A DNA stretch of 64,000 nucleotides from Tupaia tana (taxonomy: Eukaryota; Chordata; Mammalia; Scandentia; Tupaiidae), in contig JAKSZU010000004.1 in NCBI GenBank assembly GCA_026018925.1, positions 43,712,233 to 43,776,232 on the forward strand, read 5' to 3'. The notes beneath the pieces are model-generated. The model was not told the DNA's origin. It made no database searches and saw nothing but the letters and a program-made list of their open reading frames with translations. The position numbers were made by a program, and so were the translations under genes. Below, in pieces: positions 21,590 to 32,819 of the stretch; position 1 is the stretch's first letter, and each line of letters opens with the position of its first letter.

Positions 21590-21798
21590 CCTGGCCATGG
21601 AGGGGCAGCAGTACCACAGTGCTCTACAATGCTCAAGTCATACTGAAGGTCACGACTCACTTTCTAAGTCAACCTCTTCACTTTGGGCAAGTGAGTCATG
21701 ATCTTGGGTGGTCTGGGAACACTCAGAGGAAGATAACAGCAAGAGATGCTGTTGATGGTGCTTGTCTCTTTCTCTCATTAAAGAGATACATAAACTTT
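21590..21798 (+). mobile_element. tRNA-derived SINE, family B, inserted in L2
   Basis: GCCTGGCCATGGAGGGGCAG, CAGTACCACAGTGCTCTACA, CTTGGGTGGTCTGGGAACAC and a TCTCTTTCTCTCATTAAAGA end fit the family-B layout. Diverged. Confidence 0.5.
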
Positions 21799-22253
21799 AA
21801 CCTGAGGCATATGAGGGAGTAAAACATACACATATCAAGGATAAGAGAACTTTTCATTCAGCGTAATAAATGAAAATGCAAACACCACTGGATACAGGTT
21901 AGCATGGAATGTTTAAATAACATCAAGCAGTCTTATTTAGTGAGAATAAAATGAGAAAGGGAGAAGTGCAGTATGGGTCAATATTAGAAAAATAATGGAA
22001 GACCAAATTAGGAGCTGACTTGTAGGCTATTAAGGACTTTGGCTTTTACTCTTAAAAAGATCTGTTAGACGAGGAATTACATTATCTCATTTAATTTTTA
22101 AAAGATTATTTCCATTAATATATTAAAAAAATAGACTGCAGAAGAGTAAGTTTAGAATCAATGGGTCAGGTAAAGAACTGTTATTAAAAAAAGAAAAAGT
22201 TAATGGCTGGGACCAGAGTAATAACATTTAATTTATAAGTAGTGAATTCTATA

Positions 22254-22335
22254 CAGTGGGTTGTCAGAAAAGTCATGACATAGTTTTGCATGGAAACACA
22301 CGAAAAAATACATCATGACATTTCTGATGACCCAG
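22254..22335. mobile_element. 82-bp mariner-type MITE with TA target duplication
   Basis: Terminal inverted repeats of about 28 bp: left CAGTGGGTTGTCAGAAAAGT then CATGACATAG; right end, reverse-complemented, CTGGGTCATCAGAAATGTCA then TGATGTATT. TA dinucleotides flank it (22,252-22,253 and 22,336-22,337). Size, TIRs and TA target fit a Tc1/mariner non-autonomous element with only a short loop. A related copy lies near 47.65-47.90 kb. Confidence 0.8.
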
Positions 22336-22571
22336 TACTTTGAAGATAAAGTGAGAGAATATTTTCAGGTGATATTGTGAGATGTAGGAGAACTGGAAGA
22401 ATGAAGTTTCACAATGGTTTTTGGTTTGATCATCTTGAAAAACTTCACCACTATGAGATGGAAAAGGCTACAGGCAAAACATGTTTGGAGTTAAATAAAT
22501 AACAGAAAGTTATATTTGGGTCTGCTTAAGTTTGTGATATCTAATAGACATTTTTGTATCAATGTAAAGAG

Positions 22572-22940
22572 GTTGGAGCTGACCCTACAGTACAGTAATT
22601 ATCTCTGTATCTTGGCAAGTAGGTACCACATTGCTGAATGAGGTTGAATCCTAGCCTGGGTGGCTTCAAAAGCATGCCAGGTGCATGTATGTGCATGTCA
22701 AAAACCCAGACAAAATAGTGGCATGAAAGAGAAAGGATTGGGGTATGACTACACCCCACTGTAATGAGCTTTCTCTCTTTCACTGTCTGTCTTTCTCTAG
22801 TGAGAACACTTACAAGAGAGCATATTCTTTCTGGCAAAAAATAAAGAAAGGTTGAAAAGAAAAAAAGAGAGAGAGAGAGAGAGAAGGCAGGCAGAAAGCA
22901 GGAAGGAATGGAAGAAGAAAGGAAGAAATAGAGAGCAGCC
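22572..22940 (+). mobile_element. tRNA-derived SINE, family A (old), with GA-rich tail
   Basis: GTTGGAGCTGACCCTACAGT start, GAATCCTAGCCTGGGTGGCT, GCATGCCAGGTGCATGTATG, CATGAAAGAGAAAGGATTGG, CT-rich CACTGTCTGTCTTTCTCTAG, then an A/G-rich tail with (GA)n to about 22,935. Inserted in the L2. Confidence 0.72.
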
Positions 22941-22984
22941 ATGTATAAAAAGTTTAGAGTTCAAGTGACAGGCCTAGATGAGAA

Positions 22985-23829
22985 AACAACAAAGTATAAA
23001 GGATATTAAAAACCACATAAGGAAAATGCAAATCCAAACCACTTAACCCCAGTCAGAATGGCTGAAATTAAGAAGATAAATAATGATAAGTTCTGGAAAG
23101 GCTGTGGTGAAAAGGAAACTCTCCCACTCTGTTGGTGGGAGTGTAAATTAGTACAACTACTTTAAGGAATATGGAGATTCCCTAGAAACTTACAATTAGA
23201 CCTACCATACAACCCAGTAACTCCACTTTTAGGTATTTACCCAAAGGATAGGAAACCCTCATTCAGAAAAACTCTTGTACATCCATGTTTATTGCACATT
23301 ATTTATAATCGCTAGGACATGGGATCAACCCAAATACCCAAAAATAGATAACTGGATTAGAAAAATGTGGCATGTACTCTATGGAATACTATTCAGTCAT
23401 AAAAACAATGAAACCCTGATATTTGATACAAAGTGGACGAATCTGAAAGACCTAATGTTAAGCGAAGCAAGCCAGACTATGAAAGACAGACTTTGTATGT
23501 CCCCACTCAATATATACCGATTATATGTGTTCTATGGTAGAAACCGAAAGTTTGGAAGGTATAGTCGCAGGGAGAGTAATGGTAGATACTAGAGATAGTA
23601 AAGATAGGGGTATTATGAGAGTGAGTAATGAAGGGAGGGAGGAAAGGGAACAGGGGAAGAAAAAGAAAAAAAGTATGCTTAATTGACAAAAAAATGAAAA
23701 GCTATTTGTTGCTGATAAGGTGTATAATAATGTCTTCATCTTGACTGACAGGCATGGTAATCGTACTGGAAAAAGAAATGCTATATGCTATAAAGACATA
23801 TATGATTAAATGTGATATTAAAAAAAAAA
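22985..23829 (+). mobile_element. L1 3' end, 5'-truncated
   Basis: Starts in the ORF2 C-terminal coding part (CCAGTCAGAATGGCTGAAAT, GGTTGTGGTG-like GCTGTGGTGAAAAGGAAACT, CTATGGAATACTATTCAGTC) and continues through the 3' UTR (GAAGGGAGGGAGGAAAGGGA) to a poly(A) run at 23,820-23,829. A 105-codon remnant frame (23,275-23,592) is part of decayed ORF2. Nested in L2; a SINE abuts its tail. Confidence 0.9.
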
Positions 23830-23833
23830 TAGT

Positions 23834-24058
23834 TGAGGACCAGACAATGATACAGTGGTTAAGGGTAGATGTGAAGTTTGAGTCCCAGATACAGTGGTAT
23901 GAAAAACACCCTGGATGTATATGTGTGCATACCCAAAATCCAGAGAGGAGAATAGAAGAGAAGGGATTGCAGCATGGCTATCCCTTCTGAGAGACGAGGT
24001 ACTTTCTCATTTTCTCTCTCTTTGGTGAGCACACGTGCCCTATAGCAAAAGACAAACA
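23834..24058 (+). mobile_element. tRNA-derived SINE, family A, abutting an L1 tail
   Basis: GAGGACCAGACAATGATACA start, TGAAGTTTGAGTCCCAGATA B-box relic, AGAGGAGAATAGAAGAGAAG central block, TTTCTCATTTTCTCTCTCTT and GCACACGTGCCCTATAGCAA end. It starts within 5 bp of the L1 poly(A). Confidence 0.88.
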
Positions 24059-25199
24059 AACAAGAAACACAGCAGAATGAGATCATTTGTAGTGTGAGTT
24101 CAAATTGGCGATTCAACATATACATCAAAAAATAAATAAATAAAAGAACTACTAAACAAATGTGCACAACCTGTTATGTTCTGTTGAATAAGATAAATAT
24201 GTCGATATCCTTGATTTCATTATTACACACTGTATGCATGCTTTGAAAAATTATACTGTGTTCACAATGATGTGTAATGATTACATGTAAACCATAAGTC
24301 ACATTAAAATAATGATCTTTGGGAGATGAATCAAAAACATTGAAAGAGACTGAAGAGAATTTGCCAGTTTTAGGAGGAAATATTACAGAGTGACAACCTT
24401 TAAGTCAAGTAAAACAAGTTTATCAAGGAAGAGGGAACACGCTCTTGTCAAGCACTGATTACAGGCCAATTAAGATGAAGGCTGAGAACTCACTATTGGA
24501 ATTAGCAAACTTAGGTCATTCGTAACTTGACAAGAACAATTCCAACAAGAACACAAAAGTGACCCATTAATGATATGTCTGTTCTACATGACTTTAGGGA
24601 CAATGAGTTAAGAGAAAATAGAGACAGTGGGTATAAGCAATGCTTTGTTTTGTTTTGTTTTGTTTTCCCCAAGAAGTTTGGCTGTAAAGCAGAGAAAAAT
24701 GAGTGGTCAGTAAAAGGAGAAAATAAGGTCGAGAGAGTGTAAAAGATGAGATAAGTTATAGTGTGATGAAATCTGGCTAAGAATAATCCTGTAGATAATG
24801 AAAAAATGATACAGGCAAAAGATTTAAAAATTGCTGGAGTGATGCCTTTGATTGTGTGATAGGATATGAAGTCTTTGATAGAAGCATGGATAATTTATCT
24901 ATAGTAACAGGTGGGAGGCCGAGTAAATGAGTCCAGATGGTGGTATCTGGATAAATGTGGTGCTAAGAACTTGTAAAATCTGTTTTCCTATATTTCCTAT
25001 TTTTCAGGAAACAATGTCTTCAGCTGGACATGAGCATGGGAGGATAAGTCTCAAAAATTTGTATACAAGAATTAAGGAAGAAATTGATAATCTAAGAAAG
25101 GTGAATACTGATAGATTATGATATTTAGTGTGACCACGTGGTATTAGAGACCTGGTAATAAAAAGCGGCATTAGAAAGGAATATTTATAAAACAAAAAG

Positions 25200-25860
25200 G
25201 AAATCTTTGAAATTAACATATGATAGCAAAAATTAGAAATTTAGTTAAAGAGTTGGAAAGAAATTTGAGGAGCTCTTTCAGAATAGTAGGCAAATAAATA
25301 CTTATAATAGAAAATTAATAATATAGAGAAAGTCTAATATCTAGCAGTTAAATATTAGCAGTTCTATAAAGAAATGCAAGGAAAAGTATAAAAAAGATAT
25401 TAAAGAGTAACAAAAAATTGAGATACTATTCAAATTTCAGTATCAAAAAAGAGATGAAAATAACTGCTTTTAGATTTTAAAAGCACAGTAGATAAGAAGG
25501 AGAAAAGGAGTCAGACAAAGGCCCACTGATATAAAATGAAAATTCAATACCAGAAGACAGAAATCCAGGGAACAATGTCTTCAAACTTCCAAAGGGAGTT
25601 AATTCTCATGTTAGGATAATTTACTCAGCTAATATATATGTCCATCGCATTTGAGTCTGCAATAAACATTTGCAGACTTGCAAGTAACTCAAAACATTGT
25701 TTTTGATGTGCTCTTTCTCAAATACCTACAAAAGATTTGCTCCACCAAAAAGAATCATAAAGAGAAAGACTTTGGAGAGTCAACTGGATGCAGGCAAATG
25801 GCCTTCTGCAGAAGGTGGCGAGGAGATCTAGGATGAGTACATTCATTAGGTCATCCATTC
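25200..25860 (+). mobile_element. Old L1M/HAL1-like fragment (tentative)
   Basis: AACAATGTCTTCAAACTTCC, TTCTCATGTTAGGATAATTT, CATTTGCAGACTTGCAAGTA and GATTTGCTCCACCAAAAAGA resemble an old L1-lineage sequence in order. No frame survives. Confidence 0.5.
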
Positions 25861-25929
25861 AGAATGCCATACAAGAGCAGGAAGCCCTAGCAATACGATG
25901 AAAAGAAAAATACAGAAACCCTGACAGTT

Positions 25930-26300
25930 CCTGATGTGTCTAAACAACAGAATCACCAAATATCCCACCAGATTCCCTGTGATTGCTTCCCAACTCTTCT
26001 CCTTGTGCCACCATGTACCCCTCCCAATGTTGTTGCCTCCATTTTTAACAGTCACCAAGCAAGTCCTTTTAGAATGTAAGTCAGATCAGATCCTATTATT
26101 TCTCCATACAAACCCATAAAAACTCATTTCTCTCAGAGTTAAGAGTTGGAACCTGAACAAGGGCCTACATCTGTCCCTATTCCTTACCTCCTCAGTTCAT
26201 CAGGAATAACCACACATCTCTCCAACATGCTAAGCATGCATCCACATTGGGTCCTTTGCACTGACTACTCCTGAGGTCAGTCCTTCTATTTTATTATAGA
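25930..26300 (+). mobile_element. L2 LINE 3' region
   Basis: GTCAGATCAGATCCTATTAT, CATAAAAACTCATTTCTCTC, CTTACCTCCTCAGTTCATCA and GGGTCCTTTGCACTGACTAC follow the sense L2 3' order ('...cctttgcacttgctgttcc'). Confidence 0.65.
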
Positions 26301-26820
26301 AAGACAAAAGATAATAAATACTAATTGAAATATCAGAGTTGCTGAATATCAGATTACAAATTCAAAAAAAAAATTTAATAAAAAAGTGACAATGTTTTAT
26401 TTTGGGTATTGATAATTAGAAATGTTGGGTTTTTTTTTTTAATAATGAGATTTATAAAAATAATTTAAACTGTGCATGAATAACTTTGATTTTAAGTAAT
26501 CATTATTTTAAATGTCATTCATTATTTTGCTAACTACTCTTTTTGTTAAACTGTATTTATTAATACTGATATATCACAACTACTAAATAATTTAAGCTCC
26601 CTTCTTAGCTAGAGGTCCACAGTACCAACAAACTAAGTCAGTTTGCATATAAAATTGATGAATTTATTTAATCATAACATCTCTATAGCTATGTCATAGG
26701 GAATTATAAACTAGTATTTATTAAAACATATAAATATAATACAAATCTAATTTATGCCAATTTTTCTTTGATTATAATATACGTCTAACTCATATGACTC
26801 TGACATATGATATTTGGCTG
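26301..26820. other. AT-rich unassigned sequence
   Basis: Nothing recognised. Confidence 0.4.
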
Positions 26821-26831
26821 TGTAAGGGAAT

Positions 26832-27093
26832 TTATTTACTTTTTCAGAGAGGTTTTTGCTATAGGGCGTTTGCACTCGCCAGAAAGAGAGAGACATAGAG
26901 ATAGAAAGTGAGAAATCACCACCCAGGGGAGATGGCCACGCCGCAATCCCTTCTCCTCCATTCTCCTCTTGGGATCTAGGGCACGCACGCACATGCACCC
27001 GGTGTGAATTTAAGCCACCGGGTCCAGGACTCGAACTGCTGTCGACTACATGGGAGTCCAGCGACATAGCCATTATGCTAACTGCTGGTCCCA
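26832..27093 (-). mobile_element. tRNA-derived SINE, family A (young) with 10-bp TSD
   Basis: AGAGAGGTTTTTGCTATAGG, GTGAGAAATCACCACCCAGG, ATTCTCCTCTTGGGATCTAG, GACTCGAACTGCTGTCGACT and CTAACTGCTGGTCCC. TSD GTAAGGGAAT at 26,822-26,831 and 27,094-27,103. The tail is a short T-rich stretch, not a pure run. Confidence 0.93.
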
Positions 27094-27140
27094 GTAAGGG
27101 AATGTTTTACCTATGGGTTCTACATAGTCATTACTTAGAT

Positions 27141-27423
27141 TTTTTTTTTTTTTTTGAGAGGTTTTTGCTATAGGGCTCGTGCACTCGCCAGACAGATAGA
27201 GACAAAGACACAGAAAGCAAGAAATCACCCCCCAGGGGGGATGGCCATGCTGCAATCCCTTCTCCTCTATTCCCCTCTTGGGATCTAGGGCACGCACGCA
27301 CACGCGCCCAGCGTGAGTTTAAGTCACTGGGTCCAGGACTCAAACTGCTGTCAACTACATGGGAGTCCAGCGACATAGCCATTACGCCGACTGCTGGTCC
27401 CTTTTTTTTTTTTTTTTTTTTTT
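27141..27423 (-). mobile_element. tRNA-derived SINE, family A, with poly(A) tracts at both ends
   Basis: The body (27,156-27,401, antisense) is near-consensus. A T15 tract (its 3' tail) lies at 27,141-27,155, and a further T22 tract at 27,402-27,423 follows the GGTCCC 5' end, still inside the 16-bp TSD GTCATTACTTAGATTT (27,127-27,142 and 27,424-27,439). In RNA sense the insert reads A22-SINE-A15. Confidence 0.95.
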
Positions 27424-27462
27424 GTCATTACTTAGATTTGACTTATTAATAAAATGAGTCAT

Positions 27463-27719
27463 GGGATCAACAGATTGCATAATGGTTACATTGCTGGACT
27501 ATCACATGGCTGACTGCGGTTTGAGTCCCGGGCCCAGTGGCTTAAAACTCATGCTAGGAATGTGTGTATGTGTGCCCATAATCCTAGAAGTAGAAGAGAT
27601 TGTGGCATAGCCATACCACAGGGCAGGGGGTGGCTTCTCACTTTCTGTGTCTCTGTCTCTGTCTCTCCAGTGAGCACATGTGCCCAATAGGAACAACTTC
27701 TCTTAAAAAAAAAAAAAAA
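27463..27719 (+). mobile_element. tRNA-derived SINE, family A
   Basis: TGGGATCAACAGATTGCATA start, GCGGTTTGAGTCCCGG B box, GGCTTAAAACTCATGCTAGG, GTGGCTTCTCACTTTCTGTG and an A15 tail. GTCATG/GTCACATG flanks suggest a decayed TSD. Confidence 0.9.
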
Positions 27720-29585
27720 GTCACATGTATCACCCTCTCACTCAAATGACAAGAAAATAAAACATGACAATTCCAGAAAGACTAGGATTTGAAGACATTA
27801 AAAATACAGAGTAAATTAACTTCTAAAAGATAATGGAAATGAGGAAAACTCAAAGACAAATAATAATTTTAATTTTGGAATCTTTCTGCAAGTATTTTGT
27901 AAATGTACTACTAAGCTTCAAAATCAAATCTACCAAGTGAAATGAAGTGGAAAAACGTACATTGTTCACGTTACTGAATGTCGGATTACAAATTTATCGT
28001 CTCAATACTCAGACTGCTTTATAGCTTTTCAGTTGACTTATGGATAGAGGTAAAAGCATTATTTAAGCTAAAGACACTTTTTATAATCTCATTTAGTTTT
28101 ATTTTCTCCAAATTGGGTTTACAGAGAGAAAAAAAAATAAAAGAAAAACCTCTTTTTGTTAAACTTTAATTATAAACCAAGAAACCAGTAAGAAGAAATT
28201 AATTCTCTTTATATTTGAAAGGGCAGTTCTATTATATATACACTTCTCTGCCTTCAAGGCAGTATGAGCTCAACAGTCTTGTTTTGCTTGACTTGCTTCT
28301 GATTCATCACTTTTCTATCAATGGAACACAGTTGATAGCACGTTGTTCACAAAAACTGTAATATACATCGGCCAGGAAAATATTCTAATTTCTCGTCATG
28401 TTTTTCTTTCTCCTTAATAAGAGAAACTTTTCTATTCCTCATTTGTTTATTTCAGAGGGCATTCCTTTTTGACTCACACACTTGTTGGAATGCATACCTA
28501 CTTGCCATCATATGTGAAATTTGACTTTGGCTCATGGTAAAGTAAAAATGTAGGATATATTCTCATTCATTTAGCATAATTTTAATGAGCATCCAAAACA
28601 TGCCAAGCTTTTTGGTAGATTAAAAGATATGTATTCTATGTTCTATGAAATCTCTGTAGTAAATTTTCGAAAGATGAAATGGATCTCCCTTAGGAGTTAT
28701 TCATTTCCCATCACCATAAGTGTCAAATATTGGTCAGATGACTAATTTTCATGATCACAGATGTGATTTTTTTCTGACTGTTACATATAAAAGAGAAGAA
28801 TCAACCACAGAGTGAAGTGGAATACCGCATAGTAAGGAATAGTAAAGAATTTAACTTTGCCCACACGTGTCTGGGATTTACCCTTGGCTTCTGGGAATTA
28901 GGTTCGACCTGTCCTGATTGTCAAGTCACCAGCTGTGTGGCACGTGCTGCCCCCTGGAGTAACTTAGAACAATATACTGGGAAAAAGGGACCACTTCAGA
29001 GGTATTGATTGTACTAGGAAGGTGCAGGATTCTAGGTTCTATACTGGGGTTTCCAAACTACTTCTCAGTAAGGTTAAGGGGGCCGGTAATCAAATCATAG
29101 AGCAGTCATCTGGGAGTGTGGGGATTGGTCAGCCAGCAGTCAGCTAAATTTAAGATGCTTCCAATAGTCTGGAAAAGCATTTCCTTTTTTAGAAAGGTTT
29201 AAAGTCAAGAGATTCTGAAAGAAATAGCTACTAATATTCTTCTCTCTGCCATGCCCCCGAGGTTCTCAGGTTTTCTTCCTCAGATGCTGGGATTACTTTC
29301 CCTCTACCAACATAAAATCATGTTTCTTTTGGTAGCTGTTAACTTTTCTGTTTTTCAATAATTTCTTATTCACACCAAGAGCTGCTGTACAGAAGAGTCA
29401 GATGCAAGAAAGGCATTATTTTAAAGAGTATTCCTATAAAACTCAAGTAGAAATAAGTTTGAATACCTAATTCTCCTTATAGTTGGACTGCCACCTGGAG
29501 GGGGCATCAGTCATCCTGGCCTAGAGTTTCCAACGGAAAGGAAAATAAAAAGACAAATTTTCCAAGAGAGCATTCGGGTGGAATT
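27720..29585. other. Long unassigned stretch
   Basis: About 1.9 kb without recognisable repeats. 28,250-28,800 is AT-rich; 28,830-29,180 is more balanced and includes CTGCCCCCTGGAG and a 63-codon frame with no domain signature. No splice-bounded exon could be supported. Confidence 0.4.
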
Positions 29586-29589
29586 CAGA

Positions 29590-29900
29590 ATTTTCATCTT
29601 CATAAATGCTTTTTACTCTTAATAGATTATTTTTTCCATCCCAACCTCACTTGGCTAACTCCCACTGTTTCTCATCTGAAATATCTCCACCAGAAGTTCA
29701 TTTATTCCTCTAGACCAACCTAGTTGCTTTTCTATTTTTTTCCAGAAAGTGTTTGTCACAATGTTAAAACCTCTCTATTTAGATCCCCAAGTTCCTCGTT
29801 ATGGCCTGTGCCGGCTTAGATTACATTTTATTCAGTATTATATCTATAGCATTTAACATGAGACCCTGATGCATAGTTGACCTCAACAAGCATGCATAAA
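29590..29900 (+). mobile_element. L2 LINE 3' end
   Basis: CTTGGCTAACTCCCACTGTT, CATCTGAAATATCTCCACCA, TGTCACAATGTTAAAACC and GCATTTAACATGAGACCCTG follow the sense L2 3' order. Confidence 0.6.
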
Positions 29901-29979
29901 AAAACAGAAAAAATAGAAATGTTTACAGGACAATGTAAGTTTTCATTAAGATTTTCCACTGGGAGATGCTACATCTGAA

Positions 29980-30480
29980 CAGTAAATTAAAGGTTTTATG
30001 TGCACTTGTATACTTAGTGCACTACTGTCTGTAAAAACAGTAATTGGTAACTAAGTGTTTACCAGTGAGAGAATTGGTGAATAAATTGTGAGGCATGAAT
30101 GTCTTAGATCCCCGTGCAATCACGACAAAGAAAAGTTAGGTCTATATGAACTGAAATAAAGTATCATCCACACATTAAAAGGAAAAAAAATCAAGTTTTA
30201 TACATTATTATGCATAACATGGTCCTATGAATATTAAAAACCAAAATGTACACCTGTAGATGGGTCAAGAGATGAAGATGGAGAATGAGAATCAGAGAAA
30301 GAGAGGCGCATAGATCTAGAGAAAGGCAGGAATGCAATTACCATCTCTAAATAGGGGTTATTTCTGAAGTTGGAGCTTGAGGGGAAAATTTGGTGTTTAT
30401 TTTATTTTTTTTTTTTCCTAATGCCAAAAAGTAAAGTTTATATACAAGGGTAGATTTTTGTTTTATTTCTTTTTTAAAAA
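29980..30480 (+). mobile_element. Old L1M (L1ME-type) 3' end
   Basis: GTGAGAGAATTGGTGAATAA, TTAGGTCTATATGAACTGAA, CAAGTTTTATACATTATTAT, GCATAACATGGTCCTATGAA and CTAAATAGGGGTTATTTCTG reproduce the ordered 3' landmarks of old mammalian L1. Ends in AT-rich sequence. Confidence 0.7.
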
Positions 30481-30589
30481 AATAATTTAAATAATAAGGT
30501 TTTAAAGAGGAAACCAAACAAAATATTAACAGTGCTATTTTTGTGACGTTGAAGACAGTTTCTATTGTTTATACTCTACGGAATCTTTG

Positions 30590-30858
30590 GAAGTTTATCT
30601 ATTTTATTCATGATAGAGAGCACATTGTATACCACAGAGAGAGAAAGAAGGATAAAGAGAGAGAAATATTCTCTAAAGGGATTTGTAATGCTATGATTCT
30701 CTTCCCAAGCCCTCTAGCCTTGTCAGGATCTTGGGCATACCCCCATGCACCCTGTGCTTTTCAAGTTGACGGGGCCAGGGATCCAAATCCGCAGCTGGCC
30801 ATGTGGCTTCCAGTACCGTAGTTCAGTATGCTACTGACTGCACCACCGAGGCAGGACC
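30590..30858 (-). mobile_element. tRNA-derived SINE (A-like, diverged)
   Basis: Antisense: TTTATTCATGATAGAGAGCA, AGAGAGAGAAATATTCTCTA, AAGCCCTCTAGCCTTGTCAG, TCTTGGGCATACCCCCATGC, GCCAGGGATCCAAATCCGCA, GCTGGCCATGTGGCTTCC and TGCACCACCGAGGCAGGACC. Shares features of both families. Confidence 0.7.
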
Positions 30859-30859
30859 T

Positions 30860-31900
30860 ATTTTGTACTTTCCCTTTTCCCATGATAAACTTATCTATTA
30901 AATGAAAGTTATGTAAGAAGCCATCTCAGCAAAACCTGGGAAAGAAATAAAGAAGATTACTAGATCTGAATTTGGTATTATTTGTCTTCTGACTCATTCA
31001 ACTTTAAAGCTAATGGATTATGATATAGGTCATAATTTTGTGTTTAATTACCACCTATATATGATTCTGGCTCTACAGACATAGCGAAAAACATTTCATA
31101 CATTCCATATAAATCATCAAAAAGTGTCCTTCTGGGTTTCTATGGATTTCTCTAGAGAGAAATACTTATATATTTTAAGTATCTATTGTAATAGTGCAAA
31201 AACGTGTTGATTCCCACAATGGGTGTATGTTAGACACACATAGATTTAATAAATGTTTACTGAACATCAGAATCTTTGAATAACAAAATAATCTAACCAA
31301 TTAAAAAGAAAGGGACATTTAATTTCACTTGGGAGTTTTTTCAAAACAAAATTTTACTGCCCAAGAGAAATATGTATTTTGGAGTTACACTCTTTATGGC
31401 TAAACTGCACGGAGTGTTGTGATAAATATGTTTCCTTAAGGTTGCTTTTGTCTAACTGTTAGCAACTCACTAGGCGGCTGCAACTGTGGAAAAACATTGA
31501 GCTCTTTAAACATTTCAGTCAATGCAGTAGTTTTTTAAAATAGTGACAAACAGCAAACATTTCTCCATAGTTTATAAACTTTTTCTTAATAGGTCTTCCA
31601 GTGGGAGTGAAATCTCTTGTTTAGTCAACATTTAGCTAATGTTATGTTTCTAATTATCTAATATGACTAATTTAAAATATCTTAACTTTTAATCAAATTA
31701 TCTTTTCGTCACAGCATGACTGCTTTTTCAAATACATAGTTTTATATTTCTCATCCTACTCAACTATTTCAAAACTGCTCTCGTTTACGTTGTGAATTTA
31801 GTCAACATTATTGATTACCATGTTTTGGTCTAAATATGCACTAAAATGACCTTATTTTTTAAAGCTATTCAATTACATACTGTTTCTACATGCAAAGTAT
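30860..31900. other. AT-rich unassigned sequence
   Basis: Nothing recognised. Confidence 0.4.
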
Positions 31901-31904
31901 TCAA

Positions 31905-32190
31905 ATATTTGTGCTTGCCAACCCTTTTGACCTTTACTTTCATCACTCCCCTAACCTAAAATATCCTTGATCTCCACTTGTTAAAATCTACCCAGTCTAT
32001 AAAGTCCAGTCAAATGCCACCTCACCTTGAAACTTAACTGATTTTCCTTACTCAGAAGTGACTTTTTCCTTCCTTTGAAAGTTTATGATGTAGTCTTCTA
32101 TTTAAATTTGAATATGACTTTATATTTTGCCATTTGTTTTCACCTACTTATTTGTTTTGATTTCAACTTTTATTTGATACTCATTAAATT
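31905..32190 (+). mobile_element. L2 LINE 3' fragment
   Basis: CTATAAAGTCCAGTCAAATG then CCACCTCACCTTGAAACTTA and CAGAAGTGACTTTTTCCTTC match the sense L2 3' segment. Confidence 0.6.
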
Positions 32191-32194
32191 ATTC

Positions 32195-32330
32195 AATAAC
32201 CAATAATTAAATGCATTCTACATGGCAAGTATCATTTCTAGGCACCTAAGAAGTCATAGCAAACCTGAGTCTGTCTTTAAGGACCTTACTATAGTGTTTT
32301 GCATTGAGAGCAATCTAATTTATGCTGAAA
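32195..32330 (-). mobile_element. L2 LINE tail (tentative)
   Basis: TAAATGCATTCTACATGGCA, AGTATCATTTCTAGGCACCT resemble antisense L2 ('ctacatgccaggcactgttctaggcac'). Confidence 0.5.
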
Positions 32331-32573
32331 TTAACTCTAGCCTTACAATACTTAAAGGAAAGAGACTTAAGTCATGTCATACTTATTCTTAGGTAACATT
32401 TGCTTACACAGAGTACAGTACATAATATGCATCACAATATTTACTTGATGAATAATTTGCACTTAATGTTTTATCATTTACTAAGTATTAATACATTGTA
32501 ATACATTCTTTTAACTCTCATTGCAGCTACATATGAATATACAGGATTAACTCTGTTTTAAAGATCTGTTTTC

Positions 32574-32818
32574 AGGGCCAACAGGAGGTGTAGTGGTTAA
32601 GGCGATGGACTCCCATATGGCTGACGACAGTTCCAGTTCTGGACCTAGTGGCTTGAAACTTAGGCCAGGCATGGATGCCCAAAATCCTATAGAGGAGAAA
32701 AGAGAAGGGATTGTGGCATGGCCATCTCCCATGGGGAGTGATATCTCATTTTCTCTCTGTCTTTCCAGCAAGTGTTTGTGCCCTAATAGCAAACATCTCT
32801 CAAAAAAACAAAAAAAAA
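32574..32818 (+). mobile_element. tRNA-derived SINE, family A (intermediate age)
   Basis: AGGGCCAACAGGAGGTGTAG start, TAGTGGTTAAGGCGATGGAC A-box region, GTTCCAGTTCTGGACC B-box relic, GGGGAGTGATATCTCATTTT, TGCCCTAATAGCAAACATCT and an A-rich tail. A 138-codon frame starting inside it (32,593-33,009) is fortuitous. Confidence 0.9.
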
Positions 32819-32819
32819 C

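Larger units (their letters stand above)
21375..25170 (-). mobile_element. L2 LINE, long antisense copy split by five later insertions
   Basis: Segments at 21,375-21,588, 21,800-22,251, 22,338-22,570, 22,940-22,985 and 24,060-25,170 line up in order with antisense L2: TTTCCTCATGGGGTTTACAG; AGGCTATTAAGGACTTTGGC; GACATTTTTGTATCAATG preceded by TGTGATATCTAATA; CAAGTAAAACAAGTTTATCA; AGAAGTTTGGCTGTAAAG; CTATAGTAACAGGTGGGAGG. L2 encodes an endonuclease/reverse transcriptase protein; here it is long dead and non-coding. Extent at each end is approximate. Confidence 0.7.

Noticed and set aside
22559-22942. 127-codon antisense frame
   Set aside because: It is antisense to a SINE and its GA-rich tail, hence the Ser/Leu/Phe-rich low-complexity start.
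25004-25121. Possible exon around the MSSAGHEHGRISLKNLYTRI reading frame
   Set aside because: It lies in collinear antisense L2 sequence, so the frame is fortuitous.
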